From assembly GCF_000253115.1 (NCBI RefSeq), contig NC_014145.1, positions 3,224,001-3,288,000 on the forward strand: a DNA stretch of 64,000 nt, in the 5' to 3' direction. Source of the stretch: Thiomonas arsenitoxydans. GTDB lineage: Bacteria > Pseudomonadota > Gammaproteobacteria > Burkholderiales > Burkholderiaceae_C. Positions 16,074 to 25,646 of this stretch are shown here, piece after piece. A program made the position numbers and the translations under genes. Below the pieces are notes generated by a model. That model searched no databases and was not told the origin of the DNA. It saw only the letters and a program-made list of their open reading frames with translations. Within the stretch, counting starts at the first letter, position 1. The number at the start of each line of letters is the position of its first letter.

Positions 16074-16667
16074 ATGTTGCGCACCTCACCCTCATTCCCT
16101 GCGCCCAGTGGCGTTTCTACCCGCGGCAGCCGCCGGGCCGCGGCGCTGCTGAGCGTCGTTCTAGCCTTCGCCTGCGCAGCGCTGGCAGTGACCTGGGTGC
16201 TGCGACTGGTCGCCTCGCCGCAAACGGTTCCCGCTGATGCCCAACTCATTGGCGCGCTGTCGCCCGAGCAGGCCGCGCAGCAAGCCGCGCGCCTGTTTGG
16301 CGCCACACCGGTGGGCGCGGCCAGCGCACCCGCCGCGCCCAGCCGATTCCGGCTGTACGGGGTGATTGCCGGGGGCGATACCGGCTCGGCGCTGATTGGC
16401 ATCGACGGCCAACCGCCCCGCGCCGTCGGCGTAGGAGACGCCATCGCACCGGGCGTGATTTTGCGCGCCACCGGCTACAAAATGGTCTGGCTGGAACGTG
16501 ACGGCGTGCGTCAGGAGCTCAAAATGGATCCGCAGGGCGCTCAGGTCGGAGCCATCGGCTTCCCCAGCGTCGCACCCCGTCTGCCGCAATTCACCCCGCC
16601 CGCGCTGGCGCCGCCCGGCATTGCACCGGCCAGCATCGCGCCGCCTACGGGGGATAACGAGAGATAA
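16074..16667 (+). CDS. gspC: Type II secretion inner-membrane protein GspC
   Basis: A 197-residue bitopic protein linking the inner-membrane platform to GspD. It has a short cytoplasmic tail, one membrane helix near 22-45, and a homology-region domain around 85-155 (FRLYGVIAGGDTGSALIGID...GYKMVWLERDGVRQEL). There is no PDZ or coiled-coil domain, so it is a short form. It is transcribed divergently from gspG across a 113-nt gap. A stem-loop terminator follows at 16690. Confidence 0.9.
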   Translation: MLRTSPSFPAPSGVSTRGSRRAAALLSVVLAFACAALAVTWVLRLVASPQTVPADAQLIGALSPEQAAQQAARLFGATPVGAASAPAAPSRFRLYGVIAGGDTGSALIGIDGQPPRAVGVGDAIAPGVILRATGYKMVWLERDGVRQELKMDPQGAQVGAIGFPSVAPRLPQFTPPALAPPGIAPASIAPPTGDNER

Positions 16668-16689
16668 GGCCGAGGCTGCGTGGCCGCTG

Positions 16690-16714
16690 CCGCCCCGACA
16701 GGCGGGGCGTTTTT
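16690..16714 (+). terminator. Rho-independent terminator after gspC
   Basis: A 7-bp GC stem (CGCCCCG/CGGGGCG, 16691-16697 with 16703-16709) and 5-nt loop are followed by a T run. It ends the gspC transcript. A perfect TATAAT follows at 16714-16719, possibly part of a promoter for the fmdB-like gene, but no good -35 box is seen. Confidence 0.8.
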
Positions 16715-16819
16715 ATAATGCCGCCATTGTTCTGCGCCTGTTTGCCCCCATTTAAGTTGGGAATTCTGGACTTGAAACGCCGATTTTCCTGGCGCCCCTA
16801 TTTTGACGAGGTTTCCACC

Positions 16820-17092
16820 ATGCCGATCTACGCTTACAAATGTGATGCCTGCGGCCACACCCTGGACGCGCTGCAAAAAATGTCCGATGCCCCGCTGACC
16901 GTCTGTCCGCATTGCGGCAAGCCTGCGCTGCACAAACAGGTCACCGCGGCGGGTTTCCAGCTCAAGGGCTCGGGCTGGTATGCCACAGACTTCAAGGGCG
17001 GCGGCGCGGCGGCAACATCGACAGCGGCTGCAGCGTCTTCCTCCGACAGTGCCGCGCCCCCGGCCTGCGGCGCCTCGTGTGCCTGCCATTAA
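16820..17092 (+). CDS. FmdB-family zinc-ribbon protein
   Basis: A 90-residue protein with the FmdB-type N-terminus MPIYAYKCDACGH and a CxxC...CPHCG zinc ribbon (cysteines near 8, 11, 32 and 35). A KGSGWYATDF segment follows, then an Ala/Ser-rich tail ending in a Cys-rich CGASCACH. The ATG at 16820 gives the conserved family start. The family is named after a putative formamidase regulator, but its role is mostly unknown. It lies before a DUF502 gene and aspS, a common betaproteobacterial order. Confidence 0.9.
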   Translation: MPIYAYKCDACGHTLDALQKMSDAPLTVCPHCGKPALHKQVTAAGFQLKGSGWYATDFKGGGAAATSTAAAASSSDSAAPPACGASCACH

Positions 17093-17178
17093 ATTCATTC
17101 TCTCCAGGGCTCTGATCACTCGCCCTGCCCCTTTCCTCAACCCCAAGCCTTCCGCGCCCCGGAAGGCTGTTTCATTCC

Positions 17179-17817
17179 ATGAGCCTGAAAAGTATTTTCA
17201 TCGCCGGCATGCTGGTCTGGCTGCCGCTGACCATCACCATCTGGGTGCTGTGGCAGTTGCTGGCCGTGTTCGACGGCATCTTCCGGGCCATGGTCAGCGC
17301 GCTGAGCACGGTGGCGCCCGGCCTGGCCCCGGCGCTGGACAAACTGGTGAACATTCCCGGCGTGGGCGTGGTCTTGGTGCTGGCGGCCATTTTTCTCACC
17401 GGTCTGGCCGTGGCCAATATGGTGGGGCAGTGGTGGCTGGCCCGCTGGGACGGGCTGATGGCGCGCATTCCGCTGGTCAAGACCATTTACAGCAGCGTCA
17501 AACAGGTGTCGGACACGCTGTTTTCCAGCAGCGGCAACGCCTTCCGCAAGGCACTGCTGGTGCAATATCCGCATCAGGGCTCGTGGACCATCGCCTTCAT
17601 GACCGGTACGCCGGGCGGCGAGGTTGCGGGGCATCTGCAAGGCGATCATGTCAGTGTGTACGTTCCCACCACACCCAATCCGACCTCCGGCTTTTTTCTG
17701 ATGTTTCCGCGCAGCGAGGTGATCGAGCTGCAGATGAGTGTGGACACTGCGCTCAAATACATCATTTCCATGGGTGTGGTCGTGCCGGGCGGGCCGAACA
17801 ATCCGCAAGTGCATTGA
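17179..17817 (+). CDS. DUF502 family membrane protein
   Basis: A 212-residue protein with two N-terminal membrane helices (about 5-28 and 62-85) and a soluble C-terminal domain. It contains the DUF502 signatures RIPLVKTIYSSVKQV, VPTTPNPTSGFF and the C-terminal SMGVVVPG. Molecular function is unknown. Placement between the FmdB-like gene and aspS is conserved in many betaproteobacteria, implying co-transcription. Length is typical of the family. Confidence 0.93.
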   Translation: MSLKSIFIAGMLVWLPLTITIWVLWQLLAVFDGIFRAMVSALSTVAPGLAPALDKLVNIPGVGVVLVLAAIFLTGLAVANMVGQWWLARWDGLMARIPLVKTIYSSVKQVSDTLFSSSGNAFRKALLVQYPHQGSWTIAFMTGTPGGEVAGHLQGDHVSVYVPTTPNPTSGFFLMFPRSEVIELQMSVDTALKYIISMGVVVPGGPNNPQVH

Positions 17818-17898
17818 GCGCCCGAGCTCCCATCCTTTCCCTTCCTGCCCCCTGCGCGCCGAAGCCGCGGGACCGTTTTCCGAAAGTACCTCTCCAAC

Positions 17899-19698
17899 AT
17901 GAGTCTGCGTAGCCAATATTGCGGTCAGGTGACCGAAGCCCAAATGGGACAAACTGTTTCACTGTGCGGCTGGGTGCATCGCCGTCGCGACCACGGCGGG
18001 GTGATTTTCATCGACCTGCGCGACCGCGAGGGCCTGGTGCAGGTGGTGTGCGACCCCGACCGCGCTGCCATGTTCGCCACTGCCGAAGGCCTGCGCAACG
18101 AGTTCTGCGTGCAGGTGCAGGGCCTGGTGCGGCCGCGACCTGCTGGCACCGAGAACGAGGGCATGACCTCGGGCAAGATCGAGGTACTGTGCCACGACAT
18201 CACCGTGCTCAACGCCTCGGTCACCCCGCCGTTCCAGCTCGACGACGACAACCTGTCGGAGACCACGCGGCTGACCCATCGCGTGCTCGACCTGCGCCGT
18301 CCGCAGATGCAGCACAACCTCAAGCTGCGCTATCGCGTTGCAATGGCGGTGCGCCGCTTCCTCGACGGCCAGGGCTTCATCGACATCGAAACCCCCATGC
18401 TCACCAAGAGCACGCCCGAAGGCGCGCGTGACTATCTGGTGCCCAGCCGCGTGCACGACGGCGAGTTCTTCGCCCTGCCGCAGTCGCCGCAGCTGTTCAA
18501 GCAGATGCTCATGGTCGCGGGCTTCGACCGCTATTACCAGATCACCAAGTGCTTCCGCGACGAAGACCTGCGCGCCGACCGTCAGCCCGAATTCACCCAG
18601 ATCGACTGCGAGACTTCCTTCCTGAACGAGCAGGAAATCCGCGATCTGTTCGAGACCATGATCCGCGGCGTGTTCAAAGATGTGCTCGACATCGAGCTCG
18701 CCACCCCCTACCCGGTCATGACTTATGCGGAGGCCATGGCCCGCTTCGGCTCCGACAAGCCCGATCTGCGCGTCAAGATGGAGTTCACCGAACTCACCGA
18801 TGTGATGGCCGACGTGGACTTCAAGGTGTTCTCCGGCCCGGCCACCACCCCCGGCGGCCGCGTGGTCGCGCTGCGCGTGCCCGGTGGCGGGGAGATGAGC
18901 CGCAGCGAGATCGACGCCTACACCGAGTTCGTCAAGATCTACGGCGCCAAAGGCCTGGCCTGGATCAAGGTCAACGATGTTAGCAAGGGCCGCGATGGTC
19001 TGCAGTCGCCCATCGTCAAGAACCTGCACGACGCCGCGATTACCGCCGTCCTGCAGCGCAGCGGCGCGCAAAACGGCGACCTGCTGTTCTTCGGCGCCGA
19101 CAAGTCCAAGGTCGTGGCCGACGCCATCGGCGCCCTGCGGGTCAAGATCGGCCACAGCGAATTCGGCAAGAGCCACGGCCTGTTCGAGAACGTCTGGAAG
19201 CCGCTCTGGGTGGTCGATTTCCCCATGTTCGAGTTCGACGAGGACAACCAGCGCTGGGCCGCCGTGCATCACCCCTTCACCGCGCCGAAGGACGGCCATG
19301 AAGAACTGATGGACACGGCCCCCGAGAAGTGCATCGCCAAGGCCTACGACATGGTGCTCAACGGCTGGGAAATCGGCGGCGGCTCGGTGCGCATCCACCG
19401 CGCCGAAGTGCAGAGCAAGGTGTTCTCCGCGCTCAAGATCGGCCCCGACGAGGCCCGCGCCAAGTTCGGCTTCCTGCTCGACGCGCTGCAATACGGCGCC
19501 CCGCCGCACGGCGGCATCGCCTTCGGCCTGGACCGCATCGTCACCATGATGACCGGCGCCCAGAGCATCCGCGACGTCATCGCCTTCCCCAAAACCCAGC
19601 GCGCCCAGTGCCTGCTGACCAACGCGCCCAGCCCGGTGGATGAGAAGCAGTTGAAGGAGTTGCACATCCGCCTGCGCAATCCGCAGCCGGTAGCGTAA
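17899..19698 (+). CDS. aspS: Aspartyl-tRNA synthetase
   Basis: A 599-residue class IIb synthetase that charges tRNA-Asp (and tRNA-Asn if non-discriminating, which I cannot decide from sequence alone). It has the N-terminal OB-fold anticodon-binding domain ([15 protein letters not shown]), motif 2 ([18 protein letters not shown] near 218), the bacterial GAD insertion domain (about 290-420) and motif 3 ([13 protein letters not shown] near 535). Length matches bacterial AspRS. The Mrr-like nuclease gene begins 6 nt after its stop. Confidence 0.98.
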   Translation: MSLRSQYCGQVTEAQMGQTVSLCGWVHRRRDHGGVIFIDLRDREGLVQVVCDPDRAAMFATAEGLRNEFCVQVQGLVRPRPAGTENEGMTSGKIEVLCHDITVLNASVTPPFQLDDDNLSETTRLTHRVLDLRRPQMQHNLKLRYRVAMAVRRFLDGQGFIDIETPMLTKSTPEGARDYLVPSRVHDGEFFALPQSPQLFKQMLMVAGFDRYYQITKCFRDEDLRADRQPEFTQIDCETSFLNEQEIRDLFETMIRGVFKDVLDIELATPYPVMTYAEAMARFGSDKPDLRVKMEFTELTDVMADVDFKVFSGPATTPGGRVVALRVPGGGEMSRSEIDAYTEFVKIYGAKGLAWIKVNDVSKGRDGLQSPIVKNLHDAAITAVLQRSGAQNGDLLFFGADKSKVVADAIGALRVKIGHSEFGKSHGLFENVWKPLWVVDFPMFEFDEDNQRWAAVHHPFTAPKDGHEELMDTAPEKCIAKAYDMVLNGWEIGGGSVRIHRAEVQSKVFSALKIGPDEARAKFGFLLDALQYGAPPHGGIAFGLDRIVTMMTGAQSIRDVIAFPKTQRAQCLLTNAPSPVDEKQLKELHIRLRNPQPVA

Positions 19699-19704
19699 GG
19701 CTGC

Positions 19705-20628
19705 ATGAGCAAGCTCTTTTCCCGCTCTGAAGCGCTTGGCTCGCGGGTCATGTTCGCCGCCATGCAGGCGCTGCAGCAAGCTGATGGAAAGCTGCGTAGC
19801 CGGGACGTGGCCGCCCGAGTTGCTCAACAGCTTGAGTTTGACGACTGGGCGCAAGAGATTATCGAGAGCAACGGCCTGCCGCGCTGGCGCATGTATCTCC
19901 ATTTCTTTTCGGTGGATTCGGTCAAGGCGGGATTCCTCTTGAAAGAAAAAGGCGTCTGGCAGATCACAGAACCTGGAGCCGCTGCCTTGCGCGGTGGCGC
20001 CGAGGCTTATTTCCGCGCGGCGCAAACAGGCTATCGAGCATGGCGCAAAGAGCAAGTGCCCGCTAGCGCTGAATCGGCAGTGGATTTTGTCGAAACAGAG
20101 CCCACACTTCCGCCCGAAGAACGCTTTAAGCTCATCTCAAACGAAACCAATGCAGCGCTGAGCGCCGAGTTGCTGGAACGATTGAAAAGTTGCGATCCCG
20201 GCTTCTTCGAGGGCGTGGTGATTAAGCTGTTATTGAAGATGGGTTACGGCGGCAGCCATGCCGAAGCGGGTCAGGCGGTCGGACGCTCGGGCGATGGCGG
20301 CATCGATGGCGTGATCGCCGAAGACCGGCTTGGCCTTGATTCCATCTACGTTCAGGCCAAACGCTGGCAGGGCTCAGTGGGTGAGCCGCCACTGCGCGAC
20401 TTTCTGGGCGCCCTGGTCAGCCGTGGCGCCAACAAGGGCGTGTTCATCACCACGGGGCTGTTCACCGACAACGCGCAACAGTTCGCCCGCCGCAGCCCGC
20501 AGCACAAAGTCGTGCTGATCGATGGCCCACGGCTGGCCGAGCTGATGATCGAACATGATCTCGGCGTCTCGGTGGCGGCGACCTATCAACTCAAACGTAT
20601 CGACTCCGACTTTTTCGCGGAAGATTGA
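19705..20628 (+). CDS. Mrr-type restriction endonuclease-like protein
   Basis: A 307-residue protein with an N-terminal winged-helix-like Mrr_N region (about 1-115) and a C-terminal Mrr catalytic domain. The PD-(D/E)xK core reads E169, then GDGGIDG with D201, then YVQAKRW with Q217 and K219; all key residues are present. Such proteins cut DNA, often methylated DNA. No methyltransferase or specificity partner lies nearby. It is packed between aspS (6 nt) and the DAHP synthase gene (3 nt), so it is probably co-transcribed with housekeeping genes. Confidence 0.88.
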   Translation: MSKLFSRSEALGSRVMFAAMQALQQADGKLRSRDVAARVAQQLEFDDWAQEIIESNGLPRWRMYLHFFSVDSVKAGFLLKEKGVWQITEPGAAALRGGAEAYFRAAQTGYRAWRKEQVPASAESAVDFVETEPTLPPEERFKLISNETNAALSAELLERLKSCDPGFFEGVVIKLLLKMGYGGSHAEAGQAVGRSGDGGIDGVIAEDRLGLDSIYVQAKRWQGSVGEPPLRDFLGALVSRGANKGVFITTGLFTDNAQQFARRSPQHKVVLIDGPRLAELMIEHDLGVSVAATYQLKRIDSDFFAED

Positions 20629-20631
20629 CCC

Positions 20632-21747
20632 ATGCCCCGAATCGACGATCCCACCCATGACCACGAGGCCGGCGCGCTGGACGGCACGCTCGACACTACT
20701 CGCATCGACGACACCCGCATCAAGGCGGTGCGGGCTTTGATCTCGCCGGCGGTGCTGCTGGAAGAAATGCCGGTCACGCCGCAGATCGAGGCCGTGGTCG
20801 AGCAAGGCCGCGCCGCAGTCGCGAATGTGCTGCACGGCCGCGATGACCGGCTGGTGGTTGTGGTCGGGCCATGCTCCATACACGATCACGATCAGGCCCT
20901 CGACTATGCGCGCCGCCTGCAAGCCACGGCGGCCGAGCTGAGCGACGCGCTCATTGTGGTGATGCGGGTGTATTTCGAGAAGCCGCGCACCACCGTAGGC
21001 TGGAAGGGTTATATCAACGACCCGCGGCTGGATGGCAGCTTCCGCATCAACGAGGGTCTGCAGCGCGCGCGCCAGTTGCTGCTGGAGATCAATTCGCTGG
21101 GTTTACCGGCGGGCACCGAGTTTCTCGATCTGCTGTCGCCGCAGTATTTCAGCGACCTGATCGCCTGGGGCGCCATCGGCGCGCGCACCACCGAAAGCCA
21201 GAGCCACCGCCAGCTTGCTTCGGGGCTGAGTTGTCCCGTGGGCTTCAAGAACGGCACCGACGGCGGGGTGCAGGTGGCGGCCGATGCCATGGTGTCGGCC
21301 GCCAGCGGCCATGCCTTCATGGGCATGACCAAGATGGGCGTGGCGGCGATTTTCGAAACCCGCGGAAATGCGGATTGCCACGTCATCCTGCGCGGCGGCA
21401 AGGCGCCGAACTTCGACGCCGCATCAGTCAACGCCGCCTGCGCCGTGCTGGCCAAAGCCGGGCAGCGCGAACAGGTGATGATCGACTGCTCGCACGCCAA
21501 TTCGGCCAAGCAGCCGCGCAAGCAGATGGAGGTGGCCGCCAGCATCGCCGAGCGCATCGCCTCGGGCGAGCGACGCATCCTGGGCGTGATGGTCGAGAGC
21601 CACCTGCGCGAAGGCCGGCAGGATCTCAAGCCGGGTCAGCCGCTGACGCCGGGCATATCCATCACCGACGCCTGCCTGGGCTGGGACGACACCGTGCCGT
21701 TGTTGCGCGGCCTGGCCGATGCGGTGCGCAAGCGGCGCGAACTCTGA
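20632..21747 (+). CDS. aroG: 3-deoxy-7-phosphoheptulonate (DAHP) synthase, class I
   Basis: A 371-residue class I (AroFGH-type) enzyme that condenses phosphoenolpyruvate with erythrose 4-phosphate, the first step of aromatic amino acid synthesis. Diagnostic stretches are VVVGPCSIHD, EKPRTTVGWKGYINDP, GARTTESQSHR, VGFKNGTDG and the metal-binding DCSHANS. The exact feedback type (Phe, Tyr or Trp) cannot be read with certainty; the aroG symbol is a family-level choice. It follows the Mrr-like gene by 3 nt and converges on tupA. Confidence 0.95.
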   Translation: MPRIDDPTHDHEAGALDGTLDTTRIDDTRIKAVRALISPAVLLEEMPVTPQIEAVVEQGRAAVANVLHGRDDRLVVVVGPCSIHDHDQALDYARRLQATAAELSDALIVVMRVYFEKPRTTVGWKGYINDPRLDGSFRINEGLQRARQLLLEINSLGLPAGTEFLDLLSPQYFSDLIAWGAIGARTTESQSHRQLASGLSCPVGFKNGTDGGVQVAADAMVSAASGHAFMGMTKMGVAAIFETRGNADCHVILRGGKAPNFDAASVNAACAVLAKAGQREQVMIDCSHANSAKQPRKQMEVAASIAERIASGERRILGVMVESHLREGRQDLKPGQPLTPGISITDACLGWDDTVPLLRGLADAVRKRREL

Positions 21748-21750
21748 GAT

Positions 21751-22593
21751 TTACTGGCTTTTTGCGTCGGGAAAGAACAGCGGCTCGCCGCCGATTTTGT
21801 AGCCGGCGATCGCCTGCTGGCCTGCCGGGCCGGTGATCCAGTCGATGAAGGCGCGGCCCTGCGCCGCCTTGACTTGCGGATGCTTGGCCGGATTGACCAG
21901 CATCACGCCGTAAGGATTGAACAGTGCCTTGTCGCCTTGCAACACGATGGTCAGGTCACCGCGGTTCTTGAACGCCAGCCAGGTGCCGCGGTCGCTCAGG
22001 GTGTAGGCGTTCAGCGCCGCTGCGGTGTTGAGCGCCTGTCCCATTCCCGCGCCGATTTCGCGGTACCACTTGCCGCGGCCTGCAGCGACCGGGTCGATTC
22101 CGGCCTGCTTCCACGCGCGCAGCTCCGCGGCATGCGTGCCGCTCTTGTCCCCGCGCGAAATGAACAGGGCTTGGCTCGAAGCGATCCGGCGCAAGGCCTC
22201 CGACAAGGTCTTGACTTGCATGACCCCGGCCGGATCGGACTTGGGCCCGACGAGCACGAAATCGTTGTACATCACGTCACGCCGGTCCACGCCCCAGCCT
22301 TCGGCGACGAAGCGGTCTTCCGCGGCGCGATCGTGCACGAACACCACGTCGGCATCGCCGCGCCGGCCGATGTCCAGCGCCTGTCCCGTCCCCACCGCCA
22401 CCACCTTCACCGCGATGCCCGTGTCGCGGGTGAATAGCGGCAGGATGTGGCCGAACAGACCCGATTGCTCGGTGGAGGTCGTCGAGGCGACGACGATGCT
22501 GGGCGGCATCTGCGCCCCGGCGGCGAGCGACGCGAGTCCGAGCGCCGCAGCGGCGATCAGACGGATGAATGGCAAATGCAATCGCGTGAACAT
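21751..22593 (-). CDS. tupA: Tungstate-type ABC transporter substrate-binding protein
   Basis: A 280-residue periplasmic binding protein. The signal peptide ends near AGAQ (residue 28). The mature protein begins with the STTSTEQSGL motif typical of TupA tungstate/molybdate binders, with RGDKSGTH near residue 145. I chose the ATG at 22593, which overlaps the end of the ATPase gene by 37 nt. It is the third gene of the permease-ATPase-binding protein operon. Whether the ligand is tungstate, molybdate or another oxyanion needs binding data. Confidence 0.88.
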   Translation of the reverse strand: MFTRLHLPFIRLIAAAALGLASLAAGAQMPPSIVVASTTSTEQSGLFGHILPLFTRDTGIAVKVVAVGTGQALDIGRRGDADVVFVHDRAAEDRFVAEGWGVDRRDVMYNDFVLVGPKSDPAGVMQVKTLSEALRRIASSQALFISRGDKSGTHAAELRAWKQAGIDPVAAGRGKWYREIGAGMGQALNTAAALNAYTLSDRGTWLAFKNRGDLTIVLQGDKALFNPYGVMLVNPAKHPQVKAAQGRAFIDWITGPAGQQAIAGYKIGGEPLFFPDAKSQ

Positions 22594-23315
22594 GCGTAGT
22601 CTCCTGGGGGAATGGCGCCGAGGCGCTGTGGGTTGAGTGATTGCGGTGCGCAAAAGGTCTGCAACTGGCCGTGATCCAGCCGCAGCACGCGCTGCGCCAG
22701 CGCGATTTCCTCTGGGCGGTGGGTGCTGAGCACCACGGTGATGCCTAGCGCGGCGAGTTCCTGCACGTCTTGCAGGATGGCTACGCTGGCTTGCGGGTCG
22801 AGATGGCTGCACGGCTCGTCGAGCAGCAGCAGCGCGGGTTGCATCATCCAGGCGCGTGCCAGCGCCAGCCGCTGACGCTGGCCGGAAGACAGGCTGGCGG
22901 CGCTTTGCCGCCCCCGGCTGTGCAGCCCGGCGCGGATCAGCGCGGCCTCGATCAAACCGGGGTCTGATCCGCGCCCGGTCAAGGCCAGGCGCAGGTTGTC
23001 CGTCACCGTGCCGCGCAGCATGGGCGTGTGTGCAAACACCATGGCCTGCCCCGGATAGGCCATGCCCTCCAACGGCGGCTCCTGTCCGGCAAAGAGCAAG
23101 CGACCGCAGGTGGGCCGCTCCAGGCCGTGGATGAGGCGCAACAGGCTGGTCTTGCCCGATCCATTGGGCCCGACCACCGCGGTGATGCCGCCGCGCGCGA
23201 TTTGCAGATCGAGACCCCGCAGCACCCAGTTCGTCCCGCGGCGCAAACCCACGCCCTGCAGGCTGATGGGAAACAGCGCCGCGCAAGCCACGTCAGCGCC
23301 GCAAGAGCCGTTCAT
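22557..23315 (-). CDS. tupC: Tungstate-type ABC transporter ATP-binding protein
   Basis: A 252-residue ABC ATPase with Walker A GPNGSGKT near residue 49, signature SLSSGQRQRLALARA near 145, Walker B LLLLDEP near 168 and an H-loop (VLSTHRPEE). The ATG at 23315 overlaps the permease stop as ATGA. The last residues overlap the binding-protein gene. It energises the TupB permease from the cytoplasmic side. The context of three overlapping genes supports one transcript. Confidence 0.88.
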   Translation of the reverse strand: MNGSCGADVACAALFPISLQGVGLRRGTNWVLRGLDLQIARGGITAVVGPNGSGKTSLLRLIHGLERPTCGRLLFAGQEPPLEGMAYPGQAMVFAHTPMLRGTVTDNLRLALTGRGSDPGLIEAALIRAGLHSRGRQSAASLSSGQRQRLALARAWMMQPALLLLDEPCSHLDPQASVAILQDVQELAALGITVVLSTHRPEEIALAQRVLRLDHGQLQTFCAPQSLNPQRLGAIPPGDYACSRDCICHSSV

Positions 23316-24007
23316 GCGCCCTCCCCATAGCGCGCCGCCGCATACTGGCGCAACAGGGCCGCAGCCGCATTGACCCCCAGCACCAGCGTCATCAGCACCG
23401 CGCCCAGCGCCAGCGCCAACGGCAGGTCGCCCTTGCTGGTTTCCAGCGCGATGGCCGTGGTCATGGTGCGGGTGTAGCCCTCGATATTGCCGCCTGCAAT
23501 CATCACTGCGCCCACCTCGGACACGGCGCGGCCAAACCCGGCCAGGGCGGCCACCACTAAGGCATGGCGACAGTCCCACAGCAACCAACGCACGCGCTGC
23601 AGCGCTCCCAGGCGCAAGGAACGCAGCGTGTCGCCGTGCAGGCGCCAGGATTCAGCAACGATCTGCCGCGTGACGGCGGCGATCAGCGGCGTGGTGAGTA
23701 TGGTCTGCGCCAGCACCATGGCCGGCACGGAAAACAACAGCCCCAGTTCACCCAGCGGCCCGCTGCGCGACAACAGCAGATACACCAGCAGACCGACGAT
23801 GACCGAAGGCAGCCCGAGCAGGCTGTTGAGCAGCGCCACCACCACGCCGCGCCCGGTAAACGCATGCACCGCCAGCCACGCACCCAGCGGCAAGCCCAGC
23901 AGCAGACCGAGCAGCACGCTGGCGCCGCTGACGCGCAGCGACACGCCGACGATGTGCCAAGTGGCCGCATCGCCCGCGGCCAGCAAGTGCCAGACCTGGG
24001 AGAACAT
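23312..24007 (-). CDS. tupB: Tungstate-type ABC transporter permease
   Basis: A 231-residue inner-membrane permease with about five membrane helices and the EAA-type coupling loop (SLRLGALQRVRWLLW...GFGRAVSEVGAVMIAGGN near 130-180) characteristic of TupB/ModB-like proteins. It is the first gene of the tup operon. The 102-nt gap to the end of the MocR-type gene upstream should hold its promoter, though no operator could be recognised. Confidence 0.9.
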   Translation of the reverse strand: MFSQVWHLLAAGDAATWHIVGVSLRVSGASVLLGLLLGLPLGAWLAVHAFTGRGVVVALLNSLLGLPSVIVGLLVYLLLSRSGPLGELGLLFSVPAMVLAQTILTTPLIAAVTRQIVAESWRLHGDTLRSLRLGALQRVRWLLWDCRHALVVAALAGFGRAVSEVGAVMIAGGNIEGYTRTMTTAIALETSKGDLPLALALGAVLMTLVLGVNAAAALLRQYAAARYGEGA

Positions 24008-24109
24008 GGGTGGAAGGAATGAGCGAAAGAGCGATGTACATTTGGATACTATCGCAACGCGCCGTTTCTTTCATCGCGCTGTCCGCCGTGTCGGCCACCG
24101 CATACGGCT

Positions 24110-25579
24110 TTAGCGCCGCGCGGCGGCAAAGGCACGCCAGAACGCCTCGTCCTGCGTCTGGGTGAAGTTGATGCGCATGCGGGTGGAAGGCTGCTGCTGC
24201 GGGTCGAACAGGTGGCCGGGCGCGAGCAGATAACCGGCGTCGAGCAGGCGCTGCGACAGCGTGGCCGTGTCCACACCGGTGTCCACCCAACCCAGCAGGC
24301 CGCGTGGCGGGGTGACGAAGCGACAGCCCGCTTTCTCGGCCAGCCGCACCGCGCGTGCACGCGCCGCGTCCAGCCGGTCGCGTACCTGTTGCGTGGTGCG
24401 CCGTAACTGTCCCTGCCCCAGCACATGGGCGAGCACCCGTTCGGTGAGCGTGGGCGTGGTGAGCACGGCGAGCAACTTCTGATCGATCAGACGGTCGATG
24501 ACGGCGGGCGCCGCGGCCACAAAGCCCACACGCCAGCCGGGCGCGAGGATTTTCGAGAACCCGCTGAGATAAATGGTGTGCTCCAGTTGATCGAGCACGC
24601 TCATGCGCGGGCTGCTGGGCTCGGCGAGCGCGGCATAGACATCGTCTTCGACCACCTGAAAGCCGTGGCGCCGCGCGAGCTGCAGCACGCGGTGCGCGCT
24701 GGCCGCGCTGAGGCTCTGCCCGGTGGGGTTGTGCAGCACGCTCACGCAGATGAACAGGCGCGGCGCATGGGCGCGGGCCAATTGATCGAGGAGGTCGAGA
24801 TCGGGGCCATCGGCCCCGCGGGGGACGGGCAGCAGCTTGAGCCCGTGGTGCGCCATCTGCGCGAACTGCATCGCCCAGCCGGGGCTCTCGACCAGCACCG
24901 CGTCGCCGGGGCGGGTGAGGGCGCGCAACACGAGATCAAGCGCCTGCGATGCGCCATTGGTGGTCAGAATCTGCTGCGGCGGCACTTGCAGAGACAAGCC
25001 GGCCAATTGCCGCGACAAGGCTTCGCGCAAGGCCAGATCGCCCAGCGGATGCCCGTAGTGCAGCGAAGCCTGCTCCAGTTCGTTCGCGCGGGCGATGCGC
25101 CGCAAGGCCGCGCCCAGCGCCGCACTCTCCAGCCACGGCGCGGGCAACACGCCGGAACCGGGCGCGCCGCGCAGCGCCACCGCAGCGCCCGCCCCCATCT
25201 GATGAAACATGCCGCGCACCAGCGCGGTAGCGTGCGTCGGCGCCAACATGGGCGCAGCGGCATCGGTCTGCGTGGCGCTACGCCGCGCCAGCGCGGGCGT
25301 GTCACCGGGTACCCGCACGAAATACCCACGCTGCGCGCGCGCCTCCACCAGCCCGAGGGCCTGCAGCCGGTCATACGCCGCGACCACGGTTTGCGTGCTC
25401 AGCCCGTACCGCTTGGCGCATTCGCGCACCGACGGCAGGCGGCTGCCCGGGGGCAGCAAGCGGTTGCGGATGCGGGCGGAAAACTGGGCGCTGAGCTGCT
25501 CTGCCAAGGTGGTCGCCGCATGGCGCTGCAGCGTCCCCGCCTCGGGACCCAAGTTCACTGTATTGGCGATCTCATCCAT
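24110..25579 (-). CDS. MocR-family regulator (GntR HTH fused to class I aminotransferase)
   Basis: A 489-residue fusion. An N-terminal GntR winged helix (about 25-100, LPSVRECAKRYGLSTQTVVAAYDRL) is followed by a fold-type I aminotransferase-like domain. The PLP-binding lysine lies in YLSGFSKILAPGWRVGF near residue 345. MocR proteins are PLP-sensing transcription factors. The gene is divergent from an EamA exporter and a second aminotransferase, which it probably regulates. A tandem GTGTAT repeat in the 67-nt gap is a plausible operator. The effector is unknown. Confidence 0.93.
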   Translation of the reverse strand: MDEIANTVNLGPEAGTLQRHAATTLAEQLSAQFSARIRNRLLPPGSRLPSVRECAKRYGLSTQTVVAAYDRLQALGLVEARAQRGYFVRVPGDTPALARRSATQTDAAAPMLAPTHATALVRGMFHQMGAGAAVALRGAPGSGVLPAPWLESAALGAALRRIARANELEQASLHYGHPLGDLALREALSRQLAGLSLQVPPQQILTTNGASQALDLVLRALTRPGDAVLVESPGWAMQFAQMAHHGLKLLPVPRGADGPDLDLLDQLARAHAPRLFICVSVLHNPTGQSLSAASAHRVLQLARRHGFQVVEDDVYAALAEPSSPRMSVLDQLEHTIYLSGFSKILAPGWRVGFVAAAPAVIDRLIDQKLLAVLTTPTLTERVLAHVLGQGQLRRTTQQVRDRLDAARARAVRLAEKAGCRFVTPPRGLLGWVDTGVDTATLSQRLLDAGYLLAPGHLFDPQQQPSTRMRINFTQTQDEAFWRAFAAARR

Positions 25580-25604
25580 ACAGATGCTGTTTTGTACTCA
25601 TCAA

Positions 25605-25621
25605 GTGTATTGGTGGTGTAT
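25605..25621. promoter_or_regulatory. Candidate MocR operator (tandem GTGTAT)
   Basis: Two direct GTGTAT copies start at 25605 and 25616, 11 bp apart, between the divergent MocR-type gene and the EamA exporter gene. MocR/PdxR regulators often bind direct repeats. Assignment is inference from position and pattern. Confidence 0.4.
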
Positions 25622-25646
25622 CGCATTGAACCCTAAGCTGCGTTCC

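Noticed and set aside
17959..20055. A 698-codon minus-strand open frame across aspS
   Set aside because: It is the antisense shadow of aspS in GC-rich DNA. The plus strand has full class II synthetase motifs and the minus frame is His/Ala/Gly-rich with no family features.
21751..23286. A 511-residue reading that would fuse the ABC ATPase region to the TupA binding protein
   Set aside because: The N-terminal 231 codons are in the wrong frame for the ATPase. The real binding protein starts at 22593 with a signal peptide, and the ATPase is read in another frame.
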